Below, piece by piece: positions 22,971 to 38,170 of a stretch of 64,000 nt of DNA. The DNA comes from Erpobdella octoculata (Eukaryota > Annelida > Clitellata > Hirudinida > Erpobdellidae): positions 11,553,972 to 11,617,971 of the forward strand of contig OZ022247.1 of the NCBI GenBank assembly GCA_963978895.1, written 5' to 3'. Made by a program: the position numbers and the translations under genes. Below the pieces are notes generated by a model. That model worked only from the letters and a program-made list of their open reading frames with translations. It did no database searches and was not told where the DNA came from. Positions within the stretch are counted from its first letter, which is position 1; each line of letters starts with the position of its first letter.

Positions 22971-23305
22971 TAAAATACGCTACATATTATTCAATAATCA
23001 AAATCAGCTTAAGTATATAAACATGGATGAGGAAATTATGAACTACCATTACTTTCGTATCTGAGATTAACCTTATTGTATAATTCCCATAAGCAAAACC
23101 AGTTTATGTAATAAAAAAATGGGAAAAAATATGTAGGATCATTTATTAAATTTAATAACTCAATCTCAATGTGAAGTCCAGCATTATGTTTGATGCAATC
23201 GGATAATCTCTTGCCTAATAAGCTTAGGAAAAACGTTTTGAATCTTTAGGACTTATCATGGATAACTTGATATAACTACTGGATCCACAACCTAACAAGT
23301 GAAGC

Positions 23306-23560
23306 AAAAACAAAGTTTTTTAAAAACACACTTATATAATCGATTGTGTAGGCCACATTCTGTTACATAAACAACAAGCATATTAGCATAGACAATAAAT
23401 AAATACATAGACAATAAATATCACAAATAATTATTTAATTAAATTTTGTCCAATCTGAAAATTTGATAGAATGCATTGTTAATCAGATCGGAGATATGTT
23501 TACATTTTTAAGTCTCTAGCTCATTGGGAAGTTAGTTTAAAATCGACTGCAAATTTTGAC

Positions 23561-23601
<41 letters not shown>

Positions 23602-23728
23602 TCAGAAAAGTCAAGTGATGTAAAAGTGTATAAAAACAAAGTTTTTTAAAAACACACTTTTATAATTGATTGTGTAGGCCACATTTTGTTACATAAACAG
23701 CAAGCATATTAGCATAGACAATAAATAG
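23306..23728. repeat. Pair of about 95-bp direct repeats around a (GACA)n tract
   Basis: 23306-23400 and 23632-23728 share AAACAAAGTTTTTTAAAAAC, TTGTGTAGGCCACATT and CAAGCATATTAGCATAGACA with few differences. Between them is (GACA)n at 23562-23596. The preceding 23250-23300 carries the ATAACTACTGGATCCACAAC word also found inverted at 29075 and 29240. Confidence 0.85.
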
Positions 23729-24026
23729 TTCGACGAAATTATCACAAACTACCGAAGCTACTAAGTCCACTTGATTGGGGCTGGTTACACTCTGGTCAAT
23801 TTAAAACAAAGTGGACCTTACTACCACAATTGTTTGAGAAACTTGCAAACTTGCACAGAACTTATTCACTGTGGGTGTAAAGTACTTTGTCGTTGTCTGT
23901 GCTATACATAGTTTCTGAGTATAACCCATGACAAAAGGAATCATGTCCCAGCACCAGCACTAGTGGTAAAACCTAGATTTGTTTTACGTTTATTACGAAA
24001 TCATTTTGGGTACTTGCTTCCTTCTG

Positions 24027-24299
<273 letters not shown>

Positions 24300-24304
<5 letters not shown>

Positions 24305-25443
24305 AATATGTCCTGACTGACTGACTGACTGACTGACTGACTGATAATCAACGCCGAGCTCAAACGCCTCATCCTTGGAACGTTAAATTTGGATCATATA
24401 TTACTTTTATTCCGTAAGCATCCACTAAGAAATGATTTTTGAAAATTTTGCTCCTGAGGGAAAGAAACTGGAATACAAACTTTTTTCTAAAACAATGTAT
24501 ATCTCGAAAACCAAAAATGAGGAGATTTTGAAATTTGGTATATGGATTCTTCTTAAAAAATAAAAAGATACGTGTTTCAATATTTTTTGAAAATTCGGTT
24601 TCCGGACCTCAAATGTGGGTTGGAAAATTGGGTTATTTGGTTTTTAAAGTAGCTGCTACTCAAAAACTGTGAATGCTACAGGATTAAAAATTAGTATTTA
24701 GTTTCTACTCCAAAAATAACGAAATACGTGTTTTAGCAATTTTGAAAATTTGGTTTTCAGGACTTAAAATGTGGGGTGGAATATAGGGTTATTTGTTTTT
24801 TAAAGTAACTGCTACTCAAAAACTGTAAATACCACAGATGTAAAAATTAGTATTTAGTTTCTATTCTAAAAATAAAGATATACGTGTTTCACCATTTTTT
24901 ACAAATTTGGTTTCCAGGACCTTAAATGTGTGGTGGAAAATAAGGTTATTTGGTTTTTAATGTAACTGCTACTCGAAAACTGTAAATGCAACAAAAGTAA
25001 AAACCATTATTTAGTTTCTAATCTAAAAACTTAGTATTTTGAGGTTTTGTGCCGGTTAAAAGTAGCTGAGTCCAGTTTATCACCAGTCGGGCCAAGCCGT
25101 TATTTTAGGGTCTTCTTACGGGCCAGGCTAAACCTTAAACCAAGGTGGTACGGGCCGAGGTTTTTCACTAAGCATATAGACATTTTAGTAATTTTAGGAT
25201 CTTCAGACGGGCCGGGCCAAACCTGAAGTCTAGGTGGGACGGGCCGAAGTTTTTCATCAAGTATATAGAATTTCTAGGCCTGTAAAAACGGGAAGGGCCC
25301 AAATTAGACGGGCCGTGCCGGGCCAGGAATTTTGGTTTTGAAACGGGCTGGGCCAAGTTGTCGACGGGCCGAGCCAACACCTATGGATGCACGGTTCAAA
25401 TTCTCTAATTTCATGCGAGCGAAGCCGCTACGGGCACTGCTAG
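24300..25443 (+). mobile_element. Family C Helitron-like element, plus strand
   Basis: Starts near AATATGTCCTGACTGACTGA at 24305, followed by ATAATCAACGCCGAGCTCAA as in the copy at 1347-2869, then about 155-bp tandem units (24480-25030), then GGGCCGGGCC-type words (25080-25380), and ends GGGCACTGCTAG at 25443 with T next. The outer 5' end differs from the other copy: TCTATATATA is replaced by the palindrome arm. Confidence 0.75.
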
Positions 25444-25559
25444 TATATATATAAATTAATTAAAATGCTACGTTATTTTACACAAAACGTTATCGTTGAC
25501 GTCGCATAGTTATATCATAGATATCGGCCCCTCGTCCATGTCGACATCTAGGCCCGTCG

Positions 25560-26108
25560 AGAGGGGGGTCTAGCGGGGATTTCGCCTTGGGCCTCCTGCT
25601 GGTCTGAGGGCCCACCGCAGTTGGAAAAAACGTTCCCAGTGCTTACCTTTAACTTATTAAAGACCTTAAAAATAAGTACAGTGTGATTTTTGAATTTTAA
25701 ATCTGATTCACTAATAATATTAATAATAGCTATAGGATTGTTAGGGTCTTAGAGACCCACGAAAGCAAGTTGCCCCGGGCCTCGTTCATCCTCTCGACGG
25801 GCCTGTCGACATCTGCTATGGATCATGTCGTGGACCTTGAAAGTGGCGGCGATGAAAGCGGTGACGGCTCTCGACACGAAAGCGTTGGCCAGTCGGTTCG
25901 TGACAACTCGTCAGATGCGTTTGATCGGGTTTCGGTAGATGCGACATTGTGTGACGACCGTGCTGTTTCAACTGTGCCTAGTGAGATTGTTTCGATAAAT
26001 GAAGCAGTTAATGATGAAAATGTTCTTTTGGCAAAAATGGTGGCAGTTCTGCAAGCAAGTTTCATTGAACTTTGTAGCCCATTTCGCATTCAAGAGTTTC
26101 TTGTATAA
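25560..26108 (+). other. GC-rich orphan ORF region, possible captured sequence
   Basis: An open frame from ATG at 25818 to TAA at 26108 gives about 96 residues: MDHVVDLESGGDESGDGSR, then an acidic/Ser-rich stretch and VLLAKMVAVLQASFIELCSP. Base composition here is clearly more GC-rich than neighbouring DNA and both strands stay open. It lies between two pieces of family C Helitron-like repeat. I do not recognise the protein. It may be a captured gene fragment or part of a longer transposon. Confidence 0.3.
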
Positions 26109-26119
26109 ACCTTGCAAAC

Positions 26120-26400
26120 TACACCAAAAACTAAGGGCTTTTGAAATTTGCTATCTAGATTCTTCTTAAAAATTAAGAAAATACGTGTTTCACCATTTTT
26201 TTAAAACTTGGTTTCCAGGACCTCAATTCTGGGCTGGAAAATAGGGTTATTTATTTTTTAAAGTAACAGCTACTCAGAAACTGTAAATGCTACATATGTA
26301 AAAATTAATAATTAGTATCTTCTCAAAAAATAATGATGTACGTGTTTCACCATTTTTTTAAAATTTGGTTTCCATGACCTCAAATGTGGGGTGGAAAAAA
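26120..26400 (+). repeat. Orphan array of two family C 155-bp units
   Basis: ATACGTGTTTCACCATTTTT and TTTGGTTTCC..GACCTCAA occur twice, as in the Helitron bodies at 1790-2640 and 24480-25030, but without the element ends. Confidence 0.75.
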
Positions 26401-26406
26401 CTAAAA

Positions 26407-26510
26407 ATATATATGGGCCGTGGAAGTGGCGCAGATGGTAATGTAGTTGGCATGATGCGAGGCGGTGTTGCCGATCCGACAGTCGTGGGTTCGAGTCTGA
26501 GGTTGAGACA
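26407..26510 (+). mobile_element. tRNA-derived SINE head
   Basis: GTGGCGCAGATGGTAATG resembles a pol III A box region and GTGGGTTCGAGTCTGAG a B box about 60 bp later. No full cloverleaf is possible, so it is a SINE-like tRNA derivative rather than a tRNA gene. Confidence 0.5.
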
Positions 26511-26626
26511 TTTATATTTGCGTTATTTCGTGGTGGATTGTAAGCCATCAAAGTTTCTCATATATGTGGCTCGTAAAAACATATCAACGCTATGTTTCCT
26601 TATAATATATACGCCGGGTAACCCCG

Positions 26627-27043
<417 letters not shown>

Positions 27044-27237
27044 TTATGTATGTATATGTATGTGTATATATATAATTATATAGTTCCCGCTCATTTTGTG
27101 ACAGATTTAAATTTTTTTCACTATATTTGATTCCTTTTGACTCTCAAGGTTGTGTGAAAATTTCATTACGATCGGATGAATGGTGTTGCAATGCATAAAG
27201 GACATACATTATGATACATACATACATACAAACATTC

Positions 27238-27396
<159 letters not shown>

Positions 27397-27448
27397 TACA
27401 TACATATATATATATATGTATGTATGCGTAAAATAATTTATAATTAGA

Positions 27449-27486
27449 TTTAAACAAATCCGTCATTTTTGACGGGCTATCTCTAG
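27449..27486 (+). mobile_element. Helitron-like 3' end, family B
   Basis: Perfect hairpin CCGTCATTTTTGACGG, then GCTATCTCTAG, followed by T. Same end as at 29482-29522 and, inverted, at 28246. Confidence 0.65.
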
Positions 27487-27569
27487 TAAATATATATAGT
27501 ATATATATTAGTCAAAAAATAAATTTAAAAAAATGCTTTTCTTTTTTTATCTAAGTCAAAGAACTAAAA

Positions 27570-27700
27570 TTTTTGAATCTAAAACAATCGAAAAGTGGGT
27601 GATTTTTCGTGTCTAAGATTTGATCACCACAGACAAACAAACCAACAAACAAACAAGCAAACAAACATAGAGACGAGTGAAGTTAAATATAAGCATTTAA
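27570..27700 (+). repeat. Dispersed repeat shared with 14690-14830
   Basis: TCGAAAAGTGGGTGA, TTTGATCACCACAGACAAAC and GACGAGTGAAGTTAAAT are the reverse complement of the 14690-14830 copy. It lies just after a family B Helitron-like end. Confidence 0.7.
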
Positions 27701-27919
27701 ATCAAAATAGTTTTATTTTATCATGGGTTGAAATGTCATTTTTAGCAGCTAAATAATTGTTTAAAGTGTTAAACCCTATTTATATATCGTTGCTTTTTTA
27801 TTTATTATTTTGCAATCTTTGAAAATTCATATAATTGAGTAATTTCGGGATCCGGTGAGAATATTTACGTAAGGAAGAATTTTTTTAGGACAACTTTTGT
27901 TAAAAATCACCAATCAGAA

Positions 27920-31831
<3,912 letters not shown>

Positions 31832-33417
31832 AAGTTTTAAACATTGTTGATTGAAAACTTTTAATTCTACAAAATGTTTGATTAAAACTTGCTATCACAA
31901 ATATGATGAGCACTCTTATTAAAAAAAATTGAAACTTAAGAAATATTATAATTACTAGGTTTTACTTTGTGCAAGCACCTATGTCTTCTAGATAAAATAG
32001 GATTGATTCCTTTAATCTAGTCCCCAGCGCTGCCGCGAAATTTTTTTTACGCGCCGGCGGCCGCCAGTTTTTTAAATGCTTCACTCGTCTCTCTTTTTAT
32101 TTTTGTTTAATAATAATAACTTTGATGTAGACAGCTGTGAGGGAATCAGCATTGTATCAATACCTCTAATAGGATAAAGTTCCACAAGTTTGCTGATTGT
32201 ATTTTGGCACAGAAAACAGCTAAACTTTGGACCATAGCTGATACACAATTTATTATACTGCATTTATTGGTAAACCAGCACTTGACGCACTCTTCGCGCG
32301 CGAAGCGTGTGAGTTTTATCATATTCATAGTCTAGTTAATTGCACTTGAATCGCACTGCGAAAAAACAACCTCTAATGGACGTTATTGAAAAAAACCGCC
32401 TTAGAAAAAAATCAACCTTTAATAGCTGTTTATATTCAGTGATGACGTTTGATGTTTTACATATATTCGCAAAGCGCTAAACTTTCGTGGCTAATAACTT
32501 TTTATTTAAACATTTTAACAAAAAAGTGCCATAACAAACCGTTTTCAGCGTCTTATAATCTATCAACGTGAGTTTTTTCAGAGCTGAAGATGGTAATTGG
32601 GTGACATAATACCATAATACATAATACATACATCATGACGCTTTTATGTTAGGAAAAAGAAATCTAGCATCGAGTTCAAATATAAAATTGTCTACATACG
32701 CAAAAAGGATTCCAATACGAATTGAATCATCACGAGGTTAAGTAAAGTTGAGATTAACAATTTATATAATAAACTCTAAGTGAAAAAATTTTAAATTTTA
32801 GAAATCAAGGGGGGCAACTATATGCTAAAAAGATGTTCAGAGCAGGTTTAACAGAATAATTAGGCTGTAAAAAATCAATTTTGACTATAGATATCATAAA
32901 CGTGTTAGGTTAGATTTGGATATTCAGAGCTTTTTTGCTTTCTTGGACAAAATAAAAATTCACACCATAGATATACTAAATAAAACATTGAATAACTTGT
33001 TTATATTTATTATCTCTGTGTACAGTTTTGTAAACATTACCACCGGTTGTAATCCAAAATAATACGCTATACTTCATATTATTTCTGTAAATAAGGTTAT
33101 TTTTTTAAATAATAATTAACTCTGCCGCAGCCCGTTTTCATGGTCAAAGATTGACTGGCGCCAAAAAAGCTTGAAAAATATAATAGGTGGAATCATAAAA
33201 TAAAATCCTAAATTTTATTTTTATTACTATTTAGTACTATTTACTTATTCATATAATATTAAAATTTGATTGAATAAAAACATTCAAATGGAATTAGAGA
33301 TTTTTAAGGCTGCATAAATAAACGTAGACATTTATTTGTGCACATTCATCTAACTTTTGTTATAAAAATTAAGTTTTATAATTATTATTTGCAGTTATAA
33401 TAACAGCAGTTTGAAAG
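31832..33417. other. Intergenic region between the CDK9-like gene and PDCD7
   Basis: Contains GC-rich GCGCCGGCGGCCGCC at about 32052 and the dispersed repeat 32110-32800 shared with 17970-18270. The last 600 bp, including GCCGCAGCCCGTTTTCATGG at about 33124, probably hold the PDCD7 promoter, but no element can be named. Confidence 0.5.
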
Positions 33418-36400
33418 ATGAATACAAATAGAAGAAATTTTGTTCCTGATTTTGAAAAACCGACATTTCCCCCATATTTGCCTCCACCGAACATTTTGCA
33501 ACCACCACCGCTACATCCATGCATGCTTGGCATATTCAATCCCAATGTTCCTCCTCCACCACCAAGCCATTCTTTTCCTCATATGCAGCTGTTCCATCAA
33601 CAAATGGTTCAGTCACATCCCAATCATGGCCTTTCTTCTTTTTTCCCAAATGGCTTTTCAAACTTTACCATTCCAAGTCATTCTAATTCTAATTCAAACT
33701 CATTTAAACAATATCCCGGTTCTAAGAGCTTTATGGGAAATGATACAGTTTTCAAAGAACCTATTCTTTCGATTAACCAATCAGATGATTTGTCAAATTT
33801 AAATCTATGGTTGAATTCAAGAAAAGAAAGATTACTTCAAACTCCTTCAACATACAAATCAAAATTATCAGTAGGTTGAGGTTTTCTATATTTATAATTG
33901 TGAGAATTATATTTTTGATTTATATAAACCGATTTCAAATATTGATGTTATATGCAGCACCATGCCAATCTTGTGTGTCAAACAAATTGATCTTGCACTC
34001 TTTCTATGTAGGTGGCAGATCAGTTCTGTATCAATCGTTGATCAATAGCTGTAAATTGGCAAAGCAAAATTCAGTCAATGCAACTTTATATTCACTTTTG
34101 ATTAAAACTTTCCCTTCTGTTTAATTATTTTATGTTGATAATATGTTTGATCATCATTTTCGTCATCAAAGATTGATTGATTTGTTAATAAAAATTATAG
34201 ATTTGTTGTTGTTCCTTTCAGATACCAGAGTTTCGAAAGCTTCTCAAAAGAATGGTTTTGTTAAATGAATATTTAGAAAAAATATCTTTATGTAAAACTG
34301 AAGAATGCATGAGTTGCTTGTGTGTGGTCGATGGAATTAATTTATACACTGAAAGGAATGATGAAGAAAATGGTACATCTAATGACAGAAAGAACAGAAC
34401 ATTTAATATGACTGTGTTAGAAAGACACAATGAATATTCAACAATAATACAGGTTTATAGGAGATTAATCATTTTAATGAATTATAATTAGTTGGTTTAC
34501 CTGACAAAAAGCATTCGTATCTAAATGGCTTTAGAATTTTGTAATTTATATGAAGGCATTTTATATATTTGTATAAATTTAAATATTGACTTTTATTTGT
34601 ATATTAAAGAAAGAAATGGCTTCTATAAGGTCTAAATTGAATGATGATGTTGTCAAGGAAATGAAAGAAAAAATAAATCTACGAAAAAAGAAAAGGGTGA
34701 GGTTATGTTGTTGTCCATTAGTTTATGCTGTTATAATACATAAGTTTTGTTGTAGTTGTATATTGGCTTATACAGCTGTACAATGTTTGTGCTTGAAATT
34801 GCATTAAAAATGTCAATTTATTATTACAGATTTTAATTTTTTATTAAATAATTGTTACAAATAAATAATATTACAGATTAAATAATTGTAAAAATATTCA
34901 ACTATGTGGCTTTTTTTTTATTTGAGATTTAGCATACGCCTTATCAAGACAAGTCTTGCTCAAGGCGAGAGAGGAAGGGTACTTGCAAAGGCAGCCATTT
35001 ATAGGCGCCTACCCCTTTAGCAAATGCGAGTGAACTCCTTGCTTAAGGGAGTTACGCTGGTGACGCCGACGAGGTTTGAACTGCCGACCTAACGATCGAC
35101 AGGCGAACGCTCTACCAGCGCATATAATACTAGATAATATTTATAATATAAATTGGGATTTATTTCTTTAAGTTATTTGAAGCATATTAGAGGTGCATCG
35201 ATTATTTATTGGCCGATACCGATTATAGGCCCTTTTGCTTTTTTAGACTTATCAATTTAAGATACTTAATTTAGATTTAGTTATTTAAGTTACTCGATAT
35301 AATGTAAATTTGGACTTATTAATTATATTTTTTTTCTTTATGCTGCATAGGATCGACTGAGAAGGAAAAAAATGAGAGAAAAAGAAGAGGAAGAGAATAG
35401 AATTGAAATGAGAAGAAAAAAAGAAGAAACAATTAATAAATGGCAGGAAAAGGAAATGAGATTGCAACAGACTATCAAGAAGGTTTTCTTTATAAATTCT
35501 TTTTGTTTATAAATTATTTTTGTTCATCAATTATTTCCTAATTGACAACATTTTCGTAAAGAAGCTGTTATTTTTTTGTAACTATGACAACCGTTACAAA
35601 ATAAATGAAAGCATTGAAATAGGTAGAATGGTGAAATTCCATGTCTTGTGTGGATGTTGATCATGTTCATTAAAACAATGAGATTGCAACACACTATCAA
35701 GAAGGTTAAAACAATCTAAGGGGGAAGAAACTGCATTACTGTGTTGTAAATTATTTGCTACATTTTTATATTACATGTTTGTTTAGAGATTTCATGAGAA
35801 CTTGTTTTTTAAAAAGAAGCATTTTAATTAATTTTTAACGAAAAATGAATGAGTTTTAAAATTTATGTTTTCTGCAAAAAAAGGAAAAAGAAGTTTCAAA
35901 GGCTGCTGACAAAACATTGTTCGAAGTTCGGAAAAAAATTTCTGATGTAAACAAAAGCTTGAAAACGTTGTCATCACTCGAGAAATTAAGAGATGCCCGT
36001 TCTATCAAGAAATCAGGTTTATATTTTATTTATTTATTTTCATTTAAAAACAACTGCAGTTTAACATCACCTCAAATAATGTATACTGCAAAACCATTTA
36101 TATTAGAGTAGTATTTGAACATAATCTTCAAGAATTTAATAGTTGTATGCATATATTTTCTTTGTATGAGTTTGAGACAAAGTAGCTATGGGTTAAAAAC
36201 AATACATGAATATCTGCTATTTCAACCAAGGTGGGATCATGTAGCAAGCTCATAATTTGATCTACTCAAAAACATTGCTTTTGATAAACATTTCCGTTTA
36301 TTCAGTATTTAATTCCATCAATAAAAAAACTTGGTCATACAAAATATCACTTCACAACATTGTAAAAGAACAGCACAGGAAATGTATTTGTCGTCTTGCA

Positions 36401-37859
36401 TGGTGAAATTATTTTTTCTACAAAGGCAGATCTGAAAAAACGAGACTTAAAGTAATAAGAATATTCCGCCACATTCACGGACGTCTGTTCCAATTTTGGA
36501 TGTAACAAATACAACACAAGCTGATGAACAAATTCATGTATCTTTTTTGACTAAAATGTAAAGGATTGAAACATATTCTGCAATCTATTTGATAGTACTT
36601 GATTATGAATACTGAGTATGCAATGCTGTGCAGTTTTGCATGTAAGTAGATTTGTCTGAAAATAGCTAGGTAGGAGTGGTCTTAATAATCATTCATATTA
36701 AAACTAATATGTTAATTAGATTTATCTGCTCGACATAAGTTTTGAATTAATTTCGATTAAGGTATTTTATCTTTCGATGCGGAGGTTACATTCAAGAATC
36801 GTGTCGAAGTTGCTGTGGAGTTTTTGAAGAAGCAGTTGGAAGTTTATGAGGCAGAACAGAGGGCACTTCAGGTTTGTTTTATAATTGGTGTTTCTGGATT
36901 GAATTTTTTCATTCAAAAAAATAATTTACAGTGAAATAATAAAAAAAATTCATTCATAATTTTGAATAGGTAATGTTGGATACAGAACTCGAGGCAAACA
37001 AGGAAAAGGAAATGAAGGATAAAATAAAAAAAGTAATTCAAGATGTCAAACAAGAATTCAAATTGATAAAAAATAATCTCTTTGGGCCTCAAGGTAAAAT
37101 GAACTTATTCACTTATACAAGTGTTTTTATGTTATTCATAGATTATTTATGTTTTGTGATATTTTTATGTCAGAAGTATATTTGTTATTTTGAATACTTT
37201 AAAATTTTATGTTCTGTATAATTATCTTAAATTAAACAGAAGAAATCAATCCAATGGATGAAATGTACTCATTTTATCATTTTTATAATCTCCCAAATAT
37301 GGAAATCAATGCATTTCTCCACGTCAGGTTGGTTTTGTTTTCATAATTAATTAATGTTGGTTTTTTCATTTGTTTTATATAAAATAAATAACATTTGTGT
37401 AACTTGGTTGTCGATTGGGTTTCATCATTTCATATTGGCAAGAAGTATTTCTTTTAATTTATAGATTTTTTAAAATCTTGTTATTTATTATTAAATCAAT
37501 TTTAATGTGGATAAATAAAATAAAAAAGTGTAAATAGAAACAATGAATGTGATTTCAAGTCTCATCCATTCTTTGCAATCATTTTATATTTTTTTAATTC
37601 AATTTAAAATTTAAAAAATAGCATGTTTTTATTTTTTAATCAGTATACAAAATAAAGTAGTTATCAAATTTAAAACTAGTAAAATTGATGCAAAAATGTT
37701 TGTGTTTCAATATTGGATTTGATTTCTTACAGGAATGAATGGGACACGTATCTGGTACCTGGAAATGTTAGTGGCGGGAGCAGAATTCCATCCGAATGGG
37801 TCATACCCCAAGAACCATCAGATGAAAGATGGGCTTCGTATCTTGTCAATGATTCTTAA
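33418..37859 (+). CDS. PDCD7: PDCD7 / U11-U12 snRNP 59K protein
   Basis: Nine exons join in phase: 33418-33870, 34222-34452, 34610-34696, 35351-35482, 35884-36016, 36762-36871, 36970-37093, 37240-37327, 37733-37859; 494 residues (human 485). The N-terminus is proline-rich (PPYLPPPNILQPPPLHP, PPPPPSHSFPHM), as in PDCD7. The middle is a long charged coiled coil (RRKKMREKEEEENRIEMRRK). The C-terminus, RNEWDTYLVPG, GSRIPSEWVIPQEPSDERWA, matches the human DWDQYLVP..GWVLP..PSNDIWA end. PDCD7 bridges U11 in the di-snRNP that recognises U12-type introns. All eight of its own introns look U2-type. An AATAAA lies at 37904-37909. Confidence 0.95.
34940..35125 (-). mobile_element. tRNA-derived SINE in PDCD7 intron 3
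   Basis: The minus strand starts GCGCTGGTAGAGCGTTCGCC (A box) and has GGCAGTTCAAACCTCG (B box), then CAGCGTAACTCCCTTAAGCA and AAAGGGGTAGGCGCC. Same family as 54300-54480 and 54680-54850. Confidence 0.8.
35679..35707 (+). repeat. Intronic copy of the end of PDCD7 exon 4
   Basis: ATGAGATTGCAACACACTAT..AAGAAGGTT repeats the last bases of exon 4 plus its donor (35456-35484) with one substitution, about 220 bp downstream inside intron 4. Confidence 0.85.
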
Positions 37860-37903
37860 CAATGTTACTTTCTATTGTTTCTGTATACATATATAAAACT
37901 TTA

Positions 37904-37909
37904 AATAAA
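37904..37909 (+). terminator. Polyadenylation signal of PDCD7
   Basis: AATAAA 45 bp after the stop codon. Confidence 0.6.
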
Positions 37910-37978
37910 TTAATATAAATATATTTCAACTGTCACAAGTGAAGTTTTTGTACTGCTAATTAACATGTATTTATGATG

Positions 37979-38170
37979 TACTAGCACTGTCACCTGACGT
38001 TGCCTTCAATGACCCTTTATGTTCGTACATATGAGTACTGCATGGCAGATTTTTCGCGGCTCATTCTTATAGGCCTAAAATCCCTATACTCGGCCTGAAC
38101 CAGGTTGATTTCAAACTCGGCCCAATGAGTTTGAAAGCCCTAAAATCAAGGCCTGGTCCGTGCAGTAATC
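37979..38170 (-). mobile_element. Fragment of a family C-like Helitron end
   Basis: CTAGCACTGTCACCTGACGT at 37981, followed by ACTCGGCCTGAACC, CGGCCCAATGAG and GGCCTGGTCCGTG. This is the GGCCCG-word region of family C with its CTAG end, degraded. Confidence 0.55.

Noticed and set aside
23306..23728. LTR pair of a small retroelement
   Set aside because: The direct repeats are only about 95 bp, lack TG..CA ends and enclose no primer-binding site or coding DNA.
33440..33802. Second ORF overlapping PDCD7 exon 1
   Set aside because: Shadow frame; the other frame joins eight downstream exons in phase and matches PDCD7.
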